64,000 bases of DNA, from contig VENG01000001.1 in the NCBI GenBank assembly GCA_009711705.1, positions 203,889 through 267,888 on the forward strand, written 5' to 3'. This DNA is from Bacillota bacterium. GTDB lineage: Bacteria > Bacillota > Desulfotomaculia > Desulfotomaculales > VENG01. The notes beneath the pieces are model-generated. The model saw only the letters and a list, made by a program, of their open reading frames with translations, was not told the origin of the DNA and did not search any database. A program made the translations under genes and the position numbers. This document shows positions 27,713 to 36,657 of the stretch, piece by piece (position 1 is the stretch's first letter; each line of letters opens with the position of its first letter).

Positions 27713-28208
27713 CCTCAGTTAGTTGATTAAAAAGACTGCGAAACCTTTCCTTGGCGCGAAAAAGGATTACCCGTGCCGTAGAGGGAGACACGTCCAGCAC
27801 GGCGCCCAGTTCCTCGAAAGTAAGTCCCTCTATTTCCCGCAGCACTATTGCCGCCCGGTATCTTAGCGGCAGCTTTTGCAGAGCATTTCCGGCCAGGCGC
27901 ATACTTTCCGCGTTTTCAGCAGCCCGGGCCGGGTCTCCGGCCATATTTGTATCAGGAATATCCCAGTCAAGGGACCGGACTTCACGATTACGGCGCAGGT
28001 GTCCTGTGTAAACGTAAAAAGCGATGCGGAATAACCAGGTGGAAAGGGTAGATTCCCCCCGGAAACCGTCCAGGGAGACGGCAGCCTGGTAAAAGGTTTC
28101 CTGAGTGAGCTCTTCCGCCAGGTGATAATTGCCACCCATCTTATAAAAATACCTGAATATTGATACCCTGTGCCGGCGGTATAGTTTATCTACAGTGTTT
28201 TTGGTCAT
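27696..28208 (-). CDS. ECF-type RNA polymerase sigma factor
   Basis: Region 2 (FRYFYKMGGNYHLAEELTQETF) and region 4 (LPLRYRAAIVLREIEGLTFEELG) are clear, and the 170-residue length is typical of SigW/SigV-like factors. It is co-translated with its anti-sigma factor. The regulon probably includes its own operon. No consensus ECF promoter could be assigned with confidence upstream. Confidence 0.93.
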   Translation of the reverse strand: MTKNTVDKLYRRHRVSIFRYFYKMGGNYHLAEELTQETFYQAAVSLDGFRGESTLSTWLFRIAFYVYTGHLRRNREVRSLDWDIPDTNMAGDPARAAENAESMRLAGNALQKLPLRYRAAIVLREIEGLTFEELGAVLDVSPSTARVILFRAKERFRSLFNQLTEGDSSD

Positions 28209-28568
28209 CTTAACACGTCCTACTTATTCAGTGTCCAAGAGATAGGGAATGTTACACTCTTTTAAATATTTTTTAGGCTAAATTAAATTTACTGAGCTCA
28301 ACATCAAAATCCTCTCAGCCCTCCCTCTCATGCCCTTTTTTTGCCCTCAGTGACCTTTTAATTCCATCTCCAGAAAATTCGACAAAGATTTCCCCCCCTA
28401 ATGAGATAGGAATAAGTAATATGACGTTCTTTTAGTAGTAGGAGTATAGCTAGTGCTTTTCACTATAGCAAGCTTAGTTAGTGTGGCCATTACTAAAAGG
28501 TAATAAAAAAAGCCCACCACAGATGTTAGGTGATGAGCTTTTTTAGTTCTTTTCTCTATATAATTAGT
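28209..28568. other. intergenic region upstream of the sigma gene
   Basis: It contains the bidirectional terminator at 28505-28544 and otherwise AT-rich sequence with no ORF or repeat that I can support. It should hold the sigma operon promoter. Confidence 0.5.
28505..28544. terminator. hairpin terminator, usable in both directions
   Basis: An A-run and GCCCACCAC pair with GTGATGAGC and a T-run, using two G-U pairs. It directly follows the 3' end of the PK_C-domain gene. Confidence 0.7.
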
Positions 28569-29168
28569 TCAATCCGCCTTTTCTTTCGATATTTTCTCCT
28601 TTAATTCATCTATATTCCACGGGTTAAGGGGTTTGCATAGTATCTCGTTGACCCGAAGTTTTTTGATATTTTGTGAAGAGGCTGCCTGCATTACCAGAGC
28701 GGTATCAGAACCCCGTCCTGTGCCGGCTATGGCGATTAGCTTTTCACCTCTTTTTAAATACCCCGCATCAGTAGCCATGAGAACTATTTCAAAGCAGACC
28801 TTAACCCCCTGACTAAAGCAGCGCAGCAGATTAGCCATAACAGTTGGAGTGGTAGACCCGTACATGCTGTCGGTATGGAAAAGCATGGTGCCAAAATGTA
28901 CTTCGTGGCCGGCATCCCGCAAGGTTTGAACCAACTCCTGAGGAAACGGGTTTTCCTTTCTAATAAAATCAAACTGGTGGGGTACCACAATTAATTGAGC
29001 TCCGCTATCTTTAAAAAAGTCCATCGCATTTCGGGCTGTTGTACCGGTAGTTGAGGCAAGCACTATTTTTTTCACATCCAGGTTATTCATTCTTTCCTTT
29101 ACTAAGCTAAATGTATCTTCAGTATTATCCACTTTTATGCTTTCAAAATAAACTATCTTACTTTCCAT
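28569..29168 (-). CDS. pyruvate-kinase alpha/beta-domain (PK_C) protein
   Basis: The 199-residue stand-alone protein carries the pyruvate kinase C-terminal alpha/beta fold (VKKIVLASTTGTTARNAMDFF...GTGRGSDTALVMQAA). It lacks the TIM-barrel catalytic part, so it is not a pyruvate kinase. Stand-alone versions occur widely in archaea and anaerobic Firmicutes; their role is unknown. It is monocistronic with a terminator. Confidence 0.8.
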   Translation of the reverse strand: MESKIVYFESIKVDNTEDTFSLVKERMNNLDVKKIVLASTTGTTARNAMDFFKDSGAQLIVVPHQFDFIRKENPFPQELVQTLRDAGHEVHFGTMLFHTDSMYGSTTPTVMANLLRCFSQGVKVCFEIVLMATDAGYLKRGEKLIAIAGTGRGSDTALVMQAASSQNIKKLRVNEILCKPLNPWNIDELKEKISKEKAD

Positions 29169-29467
29169 TGTTTATCTCCTCTCTTTAATATTAAGCTGGT
29201 CTTTTAAAGGTGTTAGTTTGCTTCGCCAACGCTGTAGTGCGCCGGGTAATTATTGTTTAAGGAGTGTGTTACGTTGAGTATGGGAGTTGCAAATTGGAAT
29301 AGGCTGTAAAAACAAACTCAACCCCCCGGGCTTAGCCCATATGGTTGAGTATCCACGGCCTCGAGACCGTGTATACTCATCCTATCGTGTTGCGATTAAG
29401 AAGGCAAGGCATGCAACTTGATGCAACAAAAACTCTTAGTCGGCGTGAAATAGCTCAAAGGTGTTAA
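29169..29467. other. intergenic stretch with short broken frames
   Basis: Short frames such as MVEYPRPRDRVYSSYRVAIK (across the palindrome) and MQLDATKTLSRREIAQRC (ending at 29467) look like pieces of genes, but none has a full domain. The second resembles the start of a helix-turn-helix. Decayed mobile DNA is possible. Confidence 0.35.
29345..29376. repeat. 32-bp near-perfect palindrome centred on CTCGAG
   Basis: GAGTATCCACGG and CCGTGTATACTC flank CCTCGAGA, with 2 mismatches in 16 pairs. It lies in a stretch between genes that contains only broken frames. It may be the stem of a decayed mobile element or a protein-binding palindrome. Confidence 0.5.
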
Positions 29468-29828
29468 ATGTCCCATACCCTACTTTACCCCAACAAGAAA
29501 AGACGGTTTTTCCTCTACTTGGGGTGTTTTGATAGCGAATACTTGGTTGACTATGATAGTGTTGATGTCGAAGATATTCATACCGGTCTTGTTAATGAGT
29601 TAACCCCTATGCCGGATTGGAGTTGCATTTGGAAAGTACAGCGCTTACAGGTGCCAATGGATATCGGCGAAGGGTAAGGGATCTATCCTTGCTATTTTCA
29701 TAGACCACATAGTATTTAAGGATAGCGATGGTTTGGACAGGGTAAGAATAAATGACCTTGATGAAAAATATTTAAGGTGTCCTGTTTCCAAGGATCTTGT
29801 TGCCTTTGCCAATCATCTCTTACGGTAA
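29468..29828 (+). pseudogene. frameshifted hypothetical gene
   Basis: The first frame (MSHTLLYPNKKRRFFLYLG... to IGEG) stops at 29677. A shifted frame from about 29670 continues KGSILAIFIDHIVFKDSDGL and ends FANHLLR at 29828. The continuity across GGGTAAGGG points to an indel of one or two bases. A terminator follows at once. The family is not recognised. Confidence 0.5.
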
Positions 29829-29853
29829 CATTAGCCCAACCCCCGAAAATATT

Positions 29854-29896
29854 AAAAACCCGCAAGCCTTTTAGTATCAAAGCTTTACGGGTTTTT
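29854..29896. terminator. terminator downstream of the frameshifted gene and tRNA-Pro
   Basis: AAAAACCCGCAAGCCTTT pairs with AAAGCTTTACGGGTTTTT. It serves the plus-strand gene and also lies just after the minus-strand tRNA-Pro gene. Confidence 0.75.
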
Positions 29897-29909
29897 CTGA
29901 TAAGTGAAT

Positions 29910-29988
29910 TGGTCGGGATGACAGGATTCGAACCTGCGGGCCTCTCGGTCCCGAACCGAGCGCTCTAGCCAAGCTGAGCTACATCCCG
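29910..29988 (-). tRNA. tRNA-Pro (CGG)
   Basis: It has a 7-bp acceptor stem CGGGATG/CATCCCG, the TTCGAAT T-loop, and an anticodon stem CTCGG/CCGAG enclosing TTCGGGA, so the anticodon is CGG with G37 as expected for Pro. The CCA end is encoded. Confidence 0.95.
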
Positions 29989-30147
29989 TTGCCGCAAAGA
30001 CTATTATGCTACAAAATTGGCCAAAAGTCAAGAGGAATGCAGTGGTAATAGTGGTGTGCAATATTTCATAATTTTGGCAAGCAATTTTAAGCAACAATCT
30101 GTTCAAAATAGGAATGCTAGAATAAATGATTCAGGAGGTGTTGAGAA

Positions 30148-30468
30148 ATGGACACATTGCAGCCCTATAACTATTCTTCGCCAATTCAGGGTGTCCAGGT
30201 GAAACCCATGTCCGAAGACGGGACAAACGTAAGAATAAGATATAACGGTTTATTAAAAGAGTCAGGAGCAGCCCAGGTTTGGATGCATGCGGGTTTTGGT
30301 AATATTGATGATTGGAATTCTGTCCTGGACGTTCCTATGGAACAAACAGGTGCGGGATGGGAAAAAACCGTACAAATGCAAGACCGACAGTTAAATTTTT
30401 GCTTCAAGGACAACATAGAAAATTGGGATAATAATAGCGGCATGAATTGGATATACAGGATTTCGTAA
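30148..30468 (+). CDS. CBM25-like carbohydrate-binding domain protein
   Basis: This 106-residue protein is made of one domain resembling the CBM25/starch-binding fold: VRIRYNGLL...VWMHAGFGNIDDW...NFCFKDNIENWDNNSG. It has no signal peptide, so it is probably cytoplasmic, with storage polysaccharide as a possible target. Ribosome site AGGAGG precedes the ATG. Stand-alone domains of this type are common in clostridia; the ligand is unproven. Confidence 0.75.
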   Translation: MDTLQPYNYSSPIQGVQVKPMSEDGTNVRIRYNGLLKESGAAQVWMHAGFGNIDDWNSVLDVPMEQTGAGWEKTVQMQDRQLNFCFKDNIENWDNNSGMNWIYRIS

Positions 30469-30519
30469 ATCTGCAGTGGGGGTCTGTCCCCCACTGAACA
30501 TATTTATTATAATCAATCA

Positions 30520-30942
30520 TTATCTGTTTAGAAAATACAAATATACGGCGCTTATAAGTCCTACAATTCCTATTAGTAAGCCAATCCCCCCAAAGCTGTT
30601 TAATGCTTTTAACCTTATACCTTCTTGTGCAGCTTTTTTTCTGAGCTGGTGATAAACTTCTATCCTGCCAAGGACATCCATCAGTAGTCCATCGGCAATG
30701 CTTGGGTCTCCCCCCCGCTCTAATAGGTTTACAACCACCATGTCTTTAAGTTCCTGGACGTCCGCGTCATGCACCATTTCTTTAAAGTATTGCTTAAATT
30801 CCTTTTCCCGGGGCTTTAATTCCTTAAAATAGTAGTGCCGGTCTGAACGGTTTAAGCTCCTGGTTTTTTGCTCAAGTATTTTCTTGTCCTCGTTCGTTAA
30901 GGTGAATTGTTTTTCCAGAAGTAATATTACCTGGTTTTGCAA
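30520..30942 (-). CDS. tail-anchored hypothetical protein, 140 aa
   Basis: A helical, charged N-terminal domain of ~110 residues is followed by one C-terminal membrane segment (GGIGLLIGIVGLISAVYLYF) and two residues. It would face the cytoplasm. No family is recognised. Confidence 0.6.
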   Translation of the reverse strand: MQNQVILLLEKQFTLTNEDKKILEQKTRSLNRSDRHYYFKELKPREKEFKQYFKEMVHDADVQELKDMVVVNLLERGGDPSIADGLLMDVLGRIEVYHQLRKKAAQEGIRLKALNSFGGIGLLIGIVGLISAVYLYFLNR

Positions 30943-31124
30943 CTGGCACCCTCCTCATTTAAGCGGATGAGTATTTATTATTCTTGGTAAAGACGGGTGT
31001 TCCTGCCCAAGAGAAAGTTTAAAATATTGGTACTTGGAAAAACTTCCATACATAGAATAGTAACAGTTAAAGGTAATCAAGGTAGCAATGAAGAATCCCC
31101 TAACCATGAGGGAGAGTGGTGTTT

Positions 31125-31964
31125 TTGGAAGTTTATGCCTTGGTGGGTCCCAGTGGAACAGGAAAGAGTCACAGAGCTAATATAGTGGCCCATAATATCG
31201 TGGCAGACGCGGTAATTGATGATGGTCTTCTAATCAAAGATAATAGAATCATAGCCGGCATATCATCAAAATGCCAACCCACTCGAATAGGTGCTATTAA
31301 AACAGCGTTGTTTATGGATGACCAACATGCAAAAAGTGTAAAAGAAGCGATTTTATCGTTAAATGCATCCAAGATATTAATTCTAGGTACTTCAGATAAT
31401 ATGGTGGAAAAAATAGCAATAAGGTTGGGGCTGCCACCTGTTGATAAAATTCTGCGCATTGGGGATGTAGCTTCGGTCAAGGAAATCCGCAAGGCACGAA
31501 TGATGCGCAGTCAATACAGTAGACACGTAGTTCCGGCACCTACTGTGGAGGTAAGGAAGACCATATCAGAAACCATTATAGATCCGCTACAAGTATTTTT
31601 GCGGCGCAAGGGCAAAACCGGCAGCAAGGATTGGCTTGAACAATCAGTGGTTCGCCCAACATTCACTTATTACGGCAAGCTCTCCATCTCCCAGAGTGCT
31701 CTTATGTATATTGCTAAAATATCAGCTGAACAGATAAAAGGGGTTGAAGCTGTTAAAGGTATACATTTGCACCGCGATGAAGATGGAATTACACTGGGCT
31801 TGGAATTGGTGTTATTTATGGGTAGCAGATTAGATATTGTAAGCAGAGATATCCAAGAGGCAGTAAAAAGGCAGATGGAGAATATGACAAGCCTAATTGT
31901 AAAGGCTGTCAATATCTCTGTGATTAGCATACACGAATTTAAAAAAGCTATGGGTAAGAATTGA
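31125..31964 (+). CDS. P-loop ATPase fused to Asp23/Gls24-like domain
   Basis: Walker A GPSGTGKS occurs near the N-terminus and a shortened P-loop domain follows (about residues 1-130). Residues ~180-279 resemble the Asp23/Gls24 alkaline-shock fold, with two alpha-beta units ending VKAVNISVISIHEFKK. The TTG at 31125 is preferred because GAGGGAG lies 8-10 bases upstream; GTGs at 31116 and 31119 are too close to it. The role is unknown; a terminator follows. A link with envelope stress is suggested only by the Asp23-like part. Confidence 0.72.
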   Translation: MEVYALVGPSGTGKSHRANIVAHNIVADAVIDDGLLIKDNRIIAGISSKCQPTRIGAIKTALFMDDQHAKSVKEAILSLNASKILILGTSDNMVEKIAIRLGLPPVDKILRIGDVASVKEIRKARMMRSQYSRHVVPAPTVEVRKTISETIIDPLQVFLRRKGKTGSKDWLEQSVVRPTFTYYGKLSISQSALMYIAKISAEQIKGVEAVKGIHLHRDEDGITLGLELVLFMGSRLDIVSRDIQEAVKRQMENMTSLIVKAVNISVISIHEFKKAMGKN

Positions 31965-31998
31965 AAAAGGGGTGGGACTTTGTCCACCCCTTTAATTG
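31964..31998. terminator. bidirectional terminator between convergent genes
   Basis: AAAGGGGTGGGA pairs with TCCACCCCTTT around a short loop, with A-run and T-run on either side. It lies between the P-loop/Asp23 gene and sleB. Confidence 0.88.
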
Positions 31999-32000
31999 TT

Positions 32001-32660
32001 CTAAGCTTTTGTGGCAAAAACGTGGTTACCTATTCTGGTTACCACTGGAAGCGTTTTTATCCACTGGTCGGAAGCAATTTGAGGATTGTAGAAAAACAGT
32101 GCCCCACCGGTAGGGTCTGTACCCCTTAAAGCTTCCAGAGCTGCTTTTATTGCAACCTCATCCGGGGTTAGATTAATCGTCCCATCAGCTACTGGTGAGA
32201 ACTGAACGGTATGCTTGTCCCTTTGTAAAATTACCTCCCCAATTGTGCCTGGGAATTTGGGGCTGGAGACTCTATTTAGTATTACTGCCCCCACAGCAAC
32301 TTTTCCGGTGAAAGATTCACCCCTCGCTTCTGCATGTATGGCTCTTGCCAGTAGTATCAATTCATCACGCAGAATGTTTCCTCTGGAAAGGGACGATGTT
32401 TTCAGTTTACCTGGAATGACCAGAATTTCATTGGGCCGGATTGTGCTGGTTCGCAGGTTATTTGCCTCTACTAACTTATTAAGAGACACATTGAATATCT
32501 CTGCAATTTCAGAAAGTGTATCACCCGGTTGAACTGTATAACAAACTACAGGGCTTGGGGCGGGTACTTCCTGAGACCAAGCTTTTGTATCAGGTGTTCT
32601 CAACTGTACAGTTATTAAAGCTAAAATAAGGCATAAAAGGAGACTAATTCTTTTAAACAT
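32001..32660 (-). CDS. sleB: spore-cortex-lytic/cell wall hydrolase (SleB family) with LysM
   Basis: There is a signal peptide (MFKRISLLLCLILALITVQL), then a LysM domain (YTVQPGDTLSEIAEIFNVSL...LVIPG) and a SleB/hydrolase_2 domain with LLARAIHAEARGES and the VGAVILNR motif, catalytic Glu in HAEARGE. The enzyme cuts peptidoglycan, typically in spore cortex or during germination. The ATG at 32660 is preceded by AAAGGAGG; an upstream extension is ignored. Bidirectional terminator downstream. Confidence 0.9.
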   Translation of the reverse strand: MFKRISLLLCLILALITVQLRTPDTKAWSQEVPAPSPVVCYTVQPGDTLSEIAEIFNVSLNKLVEANNLRTSTIRPNEILVIPGKLKTSSLSRGNILRDELILLARAIHAEARGESFTGKVAVGAVILNRVSSPKFPGTIGEVILQRDKHTVQFSPVADGTINLTPDEVAIKAALEALRGTDPTGGALFFYNPQIASDQWIKTLPVVTRIGNHVFATKA

Positions 32661-32768
32661 AACCTCCTCCTTTCTCACAAAAAGTATTTTGCACATAAAC
32701 ATAACCATTTTATACATGAAAATGGTAACAAATTTAACGAAAACTTACATGCAATAAATAAAAGGCCA

Positions 32769-32798
32769 AAAAAAACCCCTCTGCAAAGAGGGGTTTTT
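32769..32798 (-). terminator. terminator after the DnaI-like gene
   Basis: AAAAACCCCTCT pairs with AGAGGGGTTTTT around GCAA, just past the stop codon of the DnaI/DnaC-like gene. Confidence 0.88.
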
Positions 32799-32801
32799 GC
32801 T

Positions 32802-33554
32802 TTAAGACCTGGTATGAAAACTGTTTCTTCGTTTCAAACCCCGGATATCCTTGTCCACAAGTAACTTGTATGGACAGCACATTTGGAATATACGGGATCT
32901 TGTCCGAATTCCCAAATACTCTCCCAAATCTTCCGGGCTAATGTTAGTGGTTATAATAGTGGCCAGCCTGTGATTTAACCTGTAGTTTATTATGGAATAC
33001 AGTTTGTTTTTGGTCCATTCTGTGTAATTATGAGCTCCAAGGTCATCTAAAACCAATAGTGATACTTCACGGGCTGTTTCCAATAATTCTTGTTCTGTGT
33101 ATGAAATGTCATTCCTATCGACATTATAAGTTGCCTTTAGCATGTCTAACAAGTCAGGGACCACCATGAAAAGTGCGGCTTGGCCTCTTTTTAAAAGTGA
33201 ATTTACCACAGAGCAGGCTAAATAAGTTTTGCCGCTTCCTACTGGACCTGTGAAAAGAAGTCCCTCTATATGGGGATTGCTTTCAAAGTCGGTGACGAAA
33301 TTTTCTGCTGCCCCGTAAGCCATTTCAGCCAGTTGAAAGTAAGAAATATTTTTAATTGGATCCATTTTATGCTTAGAGTAGTATGTAAAAGAAAAATTAT
33401 CAAAGGTGTCATTTTGCATGGCTAAAGGTAAGCGGGAATCCTTAAAGCGTTTAAAAATAGCTCTTTGTTCAGAGCAGCTGCAGGGGATGGCAGTATCCCC
33501 TTTTAAGATGATTCCTCTGTCCTCACAGCGGTTACAGAAAAAGCCCATAAACAA
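32802..33554 (-). CDS. DnaI/DnaC-like helicase loader
   Basis: A short zinc-finger-like N-terminus (FCNRCEDRG...CSCSEQ) is followed by an AAA+ ATPase with Walker A FTGPVGSGKTYLA and Walker B LLVLDDLG. It likely loads the replicative helicase DnaB at the origin or at restart sites. It is 5 bases downstream of the DnaD-like gene, the usual Firmicutes pair. The 250-residue length is normal for the family. Confidence 0.9.
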   Translation of the reverse strand: MFMGFFCNRCEDRGIILKGDTAIPCSCSEQRAIFKRFKDSRLPLAMQNDTFDNFSFTYYSKHKMDPIKNISYFQLAEMAYGAAENFVTDFESNPHIEGLLFTGPVGSGKTYLACSVVNSLLKRGQAALFMVVPDLLDMLKATYNVDRNDISYTEQELLETAREVSLLVLDDLGAHNYTEWTKNKLYSIINYRLNHRLATIITTNISPEDLGEYLGIRTRSRIFQMCCPYKLLVDKDIRGLKRRNSFHTRS

Positions 33555-33559
33555 CCTTC

Positions 33560-34366
33560 CTAACCCATATATAATGTTTTGAAAAACTCTTTTTGCTCAT
33601 CTGCTTCCCTTGCGTATCTTTTCTTTTGCTTGGCAGGAACCCTGGCTCTTTTATGCTTAAATTCATCATCATAATTTTCAATATCGCGCTGGGTGCGCAA
33701 ATTATTCTTCTTCCATTCCAAGAGGATGCTATCTATATACTTAAAGTTTAATTTGCCCATCAGGACTGCCCGCCTGAGTGCCTCCAATACAAAATCATCG
33801 TTACTGAAGTCCTCTGTCCATCTTTGGATTTGGGCGATTTCCATCGGGGATAAAGGTCTGCCAAATTCTTTTTCAAAGGTGTGGTATAGGTTTCCTTCGT
33901 AGGCAGGCGGTTGATTTTTTTTGTTGTGAGACTCCAATAGGAATTGCGTTTGCTCAATTTCCTGCACTTTCGCGCAGGCCCATATTTCTGAAAGTTTTTC
34001 CATCAGGGGTTCCAAATCATACCCGGTAAGAACCTCATCAGCATCGTTATGGTAATATTGGGTTGATGCAATAATCTCATCGTTTAATAATCTATTAAGT
34101 AACTCTTTGATTTTCTCAACAGAGCTGGTTAGATAGCCTGACAAATATTCCGGTGTAGGATTCAGTTTCTTTTCTTCGGTTCTGATTCTAAACAATTGAA
34201 TTAACAACATCATTTCTTCATCTGAAATACCTATTTGTTTATAAAATTTTAGCATTAAATTAGGTATGGAAGTTGATCCCAAAGTGATCAATTCCGTTCC
34301 AAAAGCTGCTGTCATATTTCCCTGGCGATATTGCTTCACTGTTTTATTGAAGCTACCCAAGTTCAT
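33560..34366 (-). CDS. DnaD-domain replication initiation protein
   Basis: The ATG at 34366 has AAGGGGCG at good spacing; an upstream extension lacks a site. The N-terminal winged helix covers about residues 20-110 (ITLGSTSIPNLMLKFYKQIG). The DnaD C-terminal domain covers about residues 160-230 (YHTFEKEFGRPLSPMEIAQI...YIDSILLEWKKNN). With the loader gene downstream it forms a primosome unit. The C-terminal basic tail is likely DNA-binding. Confidence 0.9.
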   Translation of the reverse strand: MNLGSFNKTVKQYRQGNMTAAFGTELITLGSTSIPNLMLKFYKQIGISDEEMMLLIQLFRIRTEEKKLNPTPEYLSGYLTSSVEKIKELLNRLLNDEIIASTQYYHNDADEVLTGYDLEPLMEKLSEIWACAKVQEIEQTQFLLESHNKKNQPPAYEGNLYHTFEKEFGRPLSPMEIAQIQRWTEDFSNDDFVLEALRRAVLMGKLNFKYIDSILLEWKKNNLRTQRDIENYDDEFKHKRARVPAKQKKRYAREADEQKEFFKTLYMG

Positions 34367-34457
34367 AGTGCATCGCCCCTTCCAGCTCGGTGATGTCACT
34401 ATTCTATGGCAATTAGGGGTAGGTTGTCCAATCTTTTCCCCGGCAGTGTGCTAGCAT

Positions 34458-35297
34458 TTATTCCACCGGACGTCTCAACTTATACGTTGTGGGCTTAAAA
34501 TCGTAGCCTTTTAGAAAATTTTTCGCTTCAGTAATACCATCGCCTAAGTCTGTTAATTCATGGGCGTCTGAGCCGATTGTAAATTGTTTTATCCCTATTT
34601 TGACGGCCATTTGAAAGAGTGACTCAGACGGATGAAACTGTTTCAAACCCCTACGCCTTGATGACGTATTGATTTCCAGGGCCATATTTTTTGCCGCCAT
34701 TTTTTTAAGTACCGGCTCTGCAAACTTTGTATGGCATTTTTTAATATCATTACCTAAAAACATTTGCCCGTAACGCCTGTAGAGATCTAAATGGGCAATG
34801 CCGTCAAAAAGCCCTTTTTCCACAGCTTTGTCCAGCTGGGCGTAATAAGCATCACACACTTCCAAAGCGTCTTTGCCCTGGAAGTATTGTTGGCACTCCT
34901 TTTGGGAGGAAATAGCTATATGCTCCAGGCAGTGTATGGAGCCCAACACAAAATCAAACGGGAAAGCATTTATAATGTTTTCAATTACTTCCTCCTGCCC
35001 CGGTTCGTAGCCCACTTCCAGACCGGCCTTTATTTTAAGCATAGGGCTATATTTATGGTTTGCCTTTGCAATGTCCTCAAAGTAATGATTTAGCCAGTAC
35101 AGGTTATCCATGGGCGTAATTCTGCCTGCTACCCTTACGAACCAATCCAGATGCCTGCGGCTGGGGTCTACTTCAAAGTGAGGAGTAAAACATATTTCTT
35201 GCAGGCCAAGTGCTACTGCCCGCCTGCAGTATGCGTTGATGCCGTGCGGCTTGGCATCAATGGAGTAATCAGGATGGATGTGGTAATCTACAAGCAA
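34458..35297 (-). CDS. PHP-domain phosphoesterase, histidinol-phosphatase-like
   Basis: The PHP metal-binding HxH (DYHIHPDYS, H6/H8) and later histidines (FTPHFE, GSIHCLEH, GSDAHEL) are all present in order. Length (279 aa) fits the HisJ-type histidinol phosphatase, but no his genes are nearby, so the substrate may differ. A GAGGTAAG site precedes the start. Confidence 0.8.
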   Translation of the reverse strand: MLVDYHIHPDYSIDAKPHGINAYCRRAVALGLQEICFTPHFEVDPSRRHLDWFVRVAGRITPMDNLYWLNHYFEDIAKANHKYSPMLKIKAGLEVGYEPGQEEVIENIINAFPFDFVLGSIHCLEHIAISSQKECQQYFQGKDALEVCDAYYAQLDKAVEKGLFDGIAHLDLYRRYGQMFLGNDIKKCHTKFAEPVLKKMAAKNMALEINTSSRRRGLKQFHPSESLFQMAVKIGIKQFTIGSDAHELTDLGDGITEAKNFLKGYDFKPTTYKLRRPVE

Positions 35298-35505
35298 GTT
35301 AGCTTACCTCCGTCAAACATGGTTGTCACTAATATCTTATCCATCTTTTTAGTACCCACACATGATCTTCTTAATTAAAGCCGACCACTCTGTTTTTATA
35401 TGCGTAGGTACTACAAATATTCAATACAATGCCTATATTTTCCTTCTCAGAGGAGTTAATAAATATGGTAAGTAGATATCAATACTTTCAAGCATCAAAG
35501 GACTC

Positions 35506-36657
35506 TTAATAATATTCAATAGTTACACGTCGTAGTCTATTTTCTAGTAATTGAATTAAATCTTTTATTATTTGCTGCTTGTAAATAAAAATTGAAGGAT
35601 AACTGGGGCTTTTTTGTGCCGGGTTTGACGCGGTGCCAACGATAAAGTGAATGGAGTCTGCCTCTAAAAGTTTGGCTGCCAACCTACTTGCCCCGTCCTT
35701 TTTATTTGTTAAAAGCGTTGGTTCGGGGTCAGACGTTAGAAGTTCCACGGCATAGACCAGTGTTAAAGTGCCTTCGGTAACCAGATCGATGCCGGGTATT
35801 ATTCCAGTGGGAGGAACCCTCTCATCATTTGATTTCAGGTCTACTTTGACTTCAAACCCCATGCACCGTCCCACAATATTTCCCGTGCTTCCTCCACAGA
35901 CTATTTTTTCTCCTGGAGATTCGATTAACCTCTTTACCACTTTGTCGTCATCTTCCTCCTGGGCGGGGGGACCGATAAGAACGGTAAGATGGCGAGGATT
36001 ACGTATTTTTAAGACCACAACGCTGGCATCATCCCCGGGTTTTCCCCCGTACAAATGGCTACAAAGCCTGGTTATATCGCCAGCCCAGTCAGCCGCCGCC
36101 TTTTCCTTGGAAGCTGTGTTTTCCAAGTGTTTACTAACCCTATCCCAACCCCAGCCGAGATTCCAGATGGACCCTATTCCGGCATGTAAAATACCGTCAC
36201 TGCCAATAACTACCCAGTCTCCGTCAACAGCGGTAAAATATGATTCCTTAATTATTTTTCCACCAATTACTCGTTCTCGTTTGGGGGTGGGAATAACTTT
36301 TCCTTGGTGTCCCCAAAAGGCCTGTGGGTTATCATATTCCGCCAGGTATACTTGACCATCTGAAAACACCTGGGCAATAGTAAAAGTACTGTAAGCTAGC
36401 TGTCTTGCCTGACACATGGGTAAAGTGTGGGCCAGGGTTTCGATTACTTCTTCTATCTTACTTCCTTTTTGTAGCATTGTACTTGCCGTTTTAGCTGTTA
36501 TTTGGGAAAGGATATTTGCCTTTACCCCGCTGCCCAGACCATCAGAAAGGACAATAATATTTGAGTCTTCAGTCTGCTGTATCTCAACAGTGTCACCGCA
36601 TAATTCCTCGCCGGACTTTTTTAGTTGGGATATGCCGATATCCAAGTGGATGGTCAT
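35506..36657 (-). CDS. SpoIIE-like PP2C phosphatase linked to sensory hydrogenase
   Basis: The SpoIIE/PP2C domain has the metal-site IIVLSDGLGSG near residues 35-46, a second DGDWVVIGSDGI, and PGDDASVVVLK. A 150-residue C-terminal extension, with repeated Pro/Gly turns, follows. It overlaps the hydrogenase gene by four bases. Phosphatase next to an HydS-type hydrogenase is a known arrangement thought to convert a hydrogen signal into dephosphorylation of a partner. The target protein is not identifiable here. Confidence 0.88.
   Translation of the reverse strand: MTIHLDIGISQLKKSGEELCGDTVEIQQTEDSNIIVLSDGLGSGVKANILSQITAKTASTMLQKGSKIEEVIETLAHTLPMCQARQLAYSTFTIAQVFSDGQVYLAEYDNPQAFWGHQGKVIPTPKRERVIGGKIIKESYFTAVDGDWVVIGSDGILHAGIGSIWNLGWGWDRVSKHLENTASKEKAAADWAGDITRLCSHLYGGKPGDDASVVVLKIRNPRHLTVLIGPPAQEEDDDKVVKRLIESPGEKIVCGGSTGNIVGRCMGFEVKVDLKSNDERVPPTGIIPGIDLVTEGTLTLVYAVELLTSDPEPTLLTNKKDGASRLAAKLLEADSIHFIVGTASNPAQKSPSYPSIFIYKQQIIKDLIQLLENRLRRVTIEYY

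Noticed and set aside
28569..29168. Pyruvate kinase
   Set aside because: Only the C-terminal alpha/beta domain is present; the catalytic barrel is absent.
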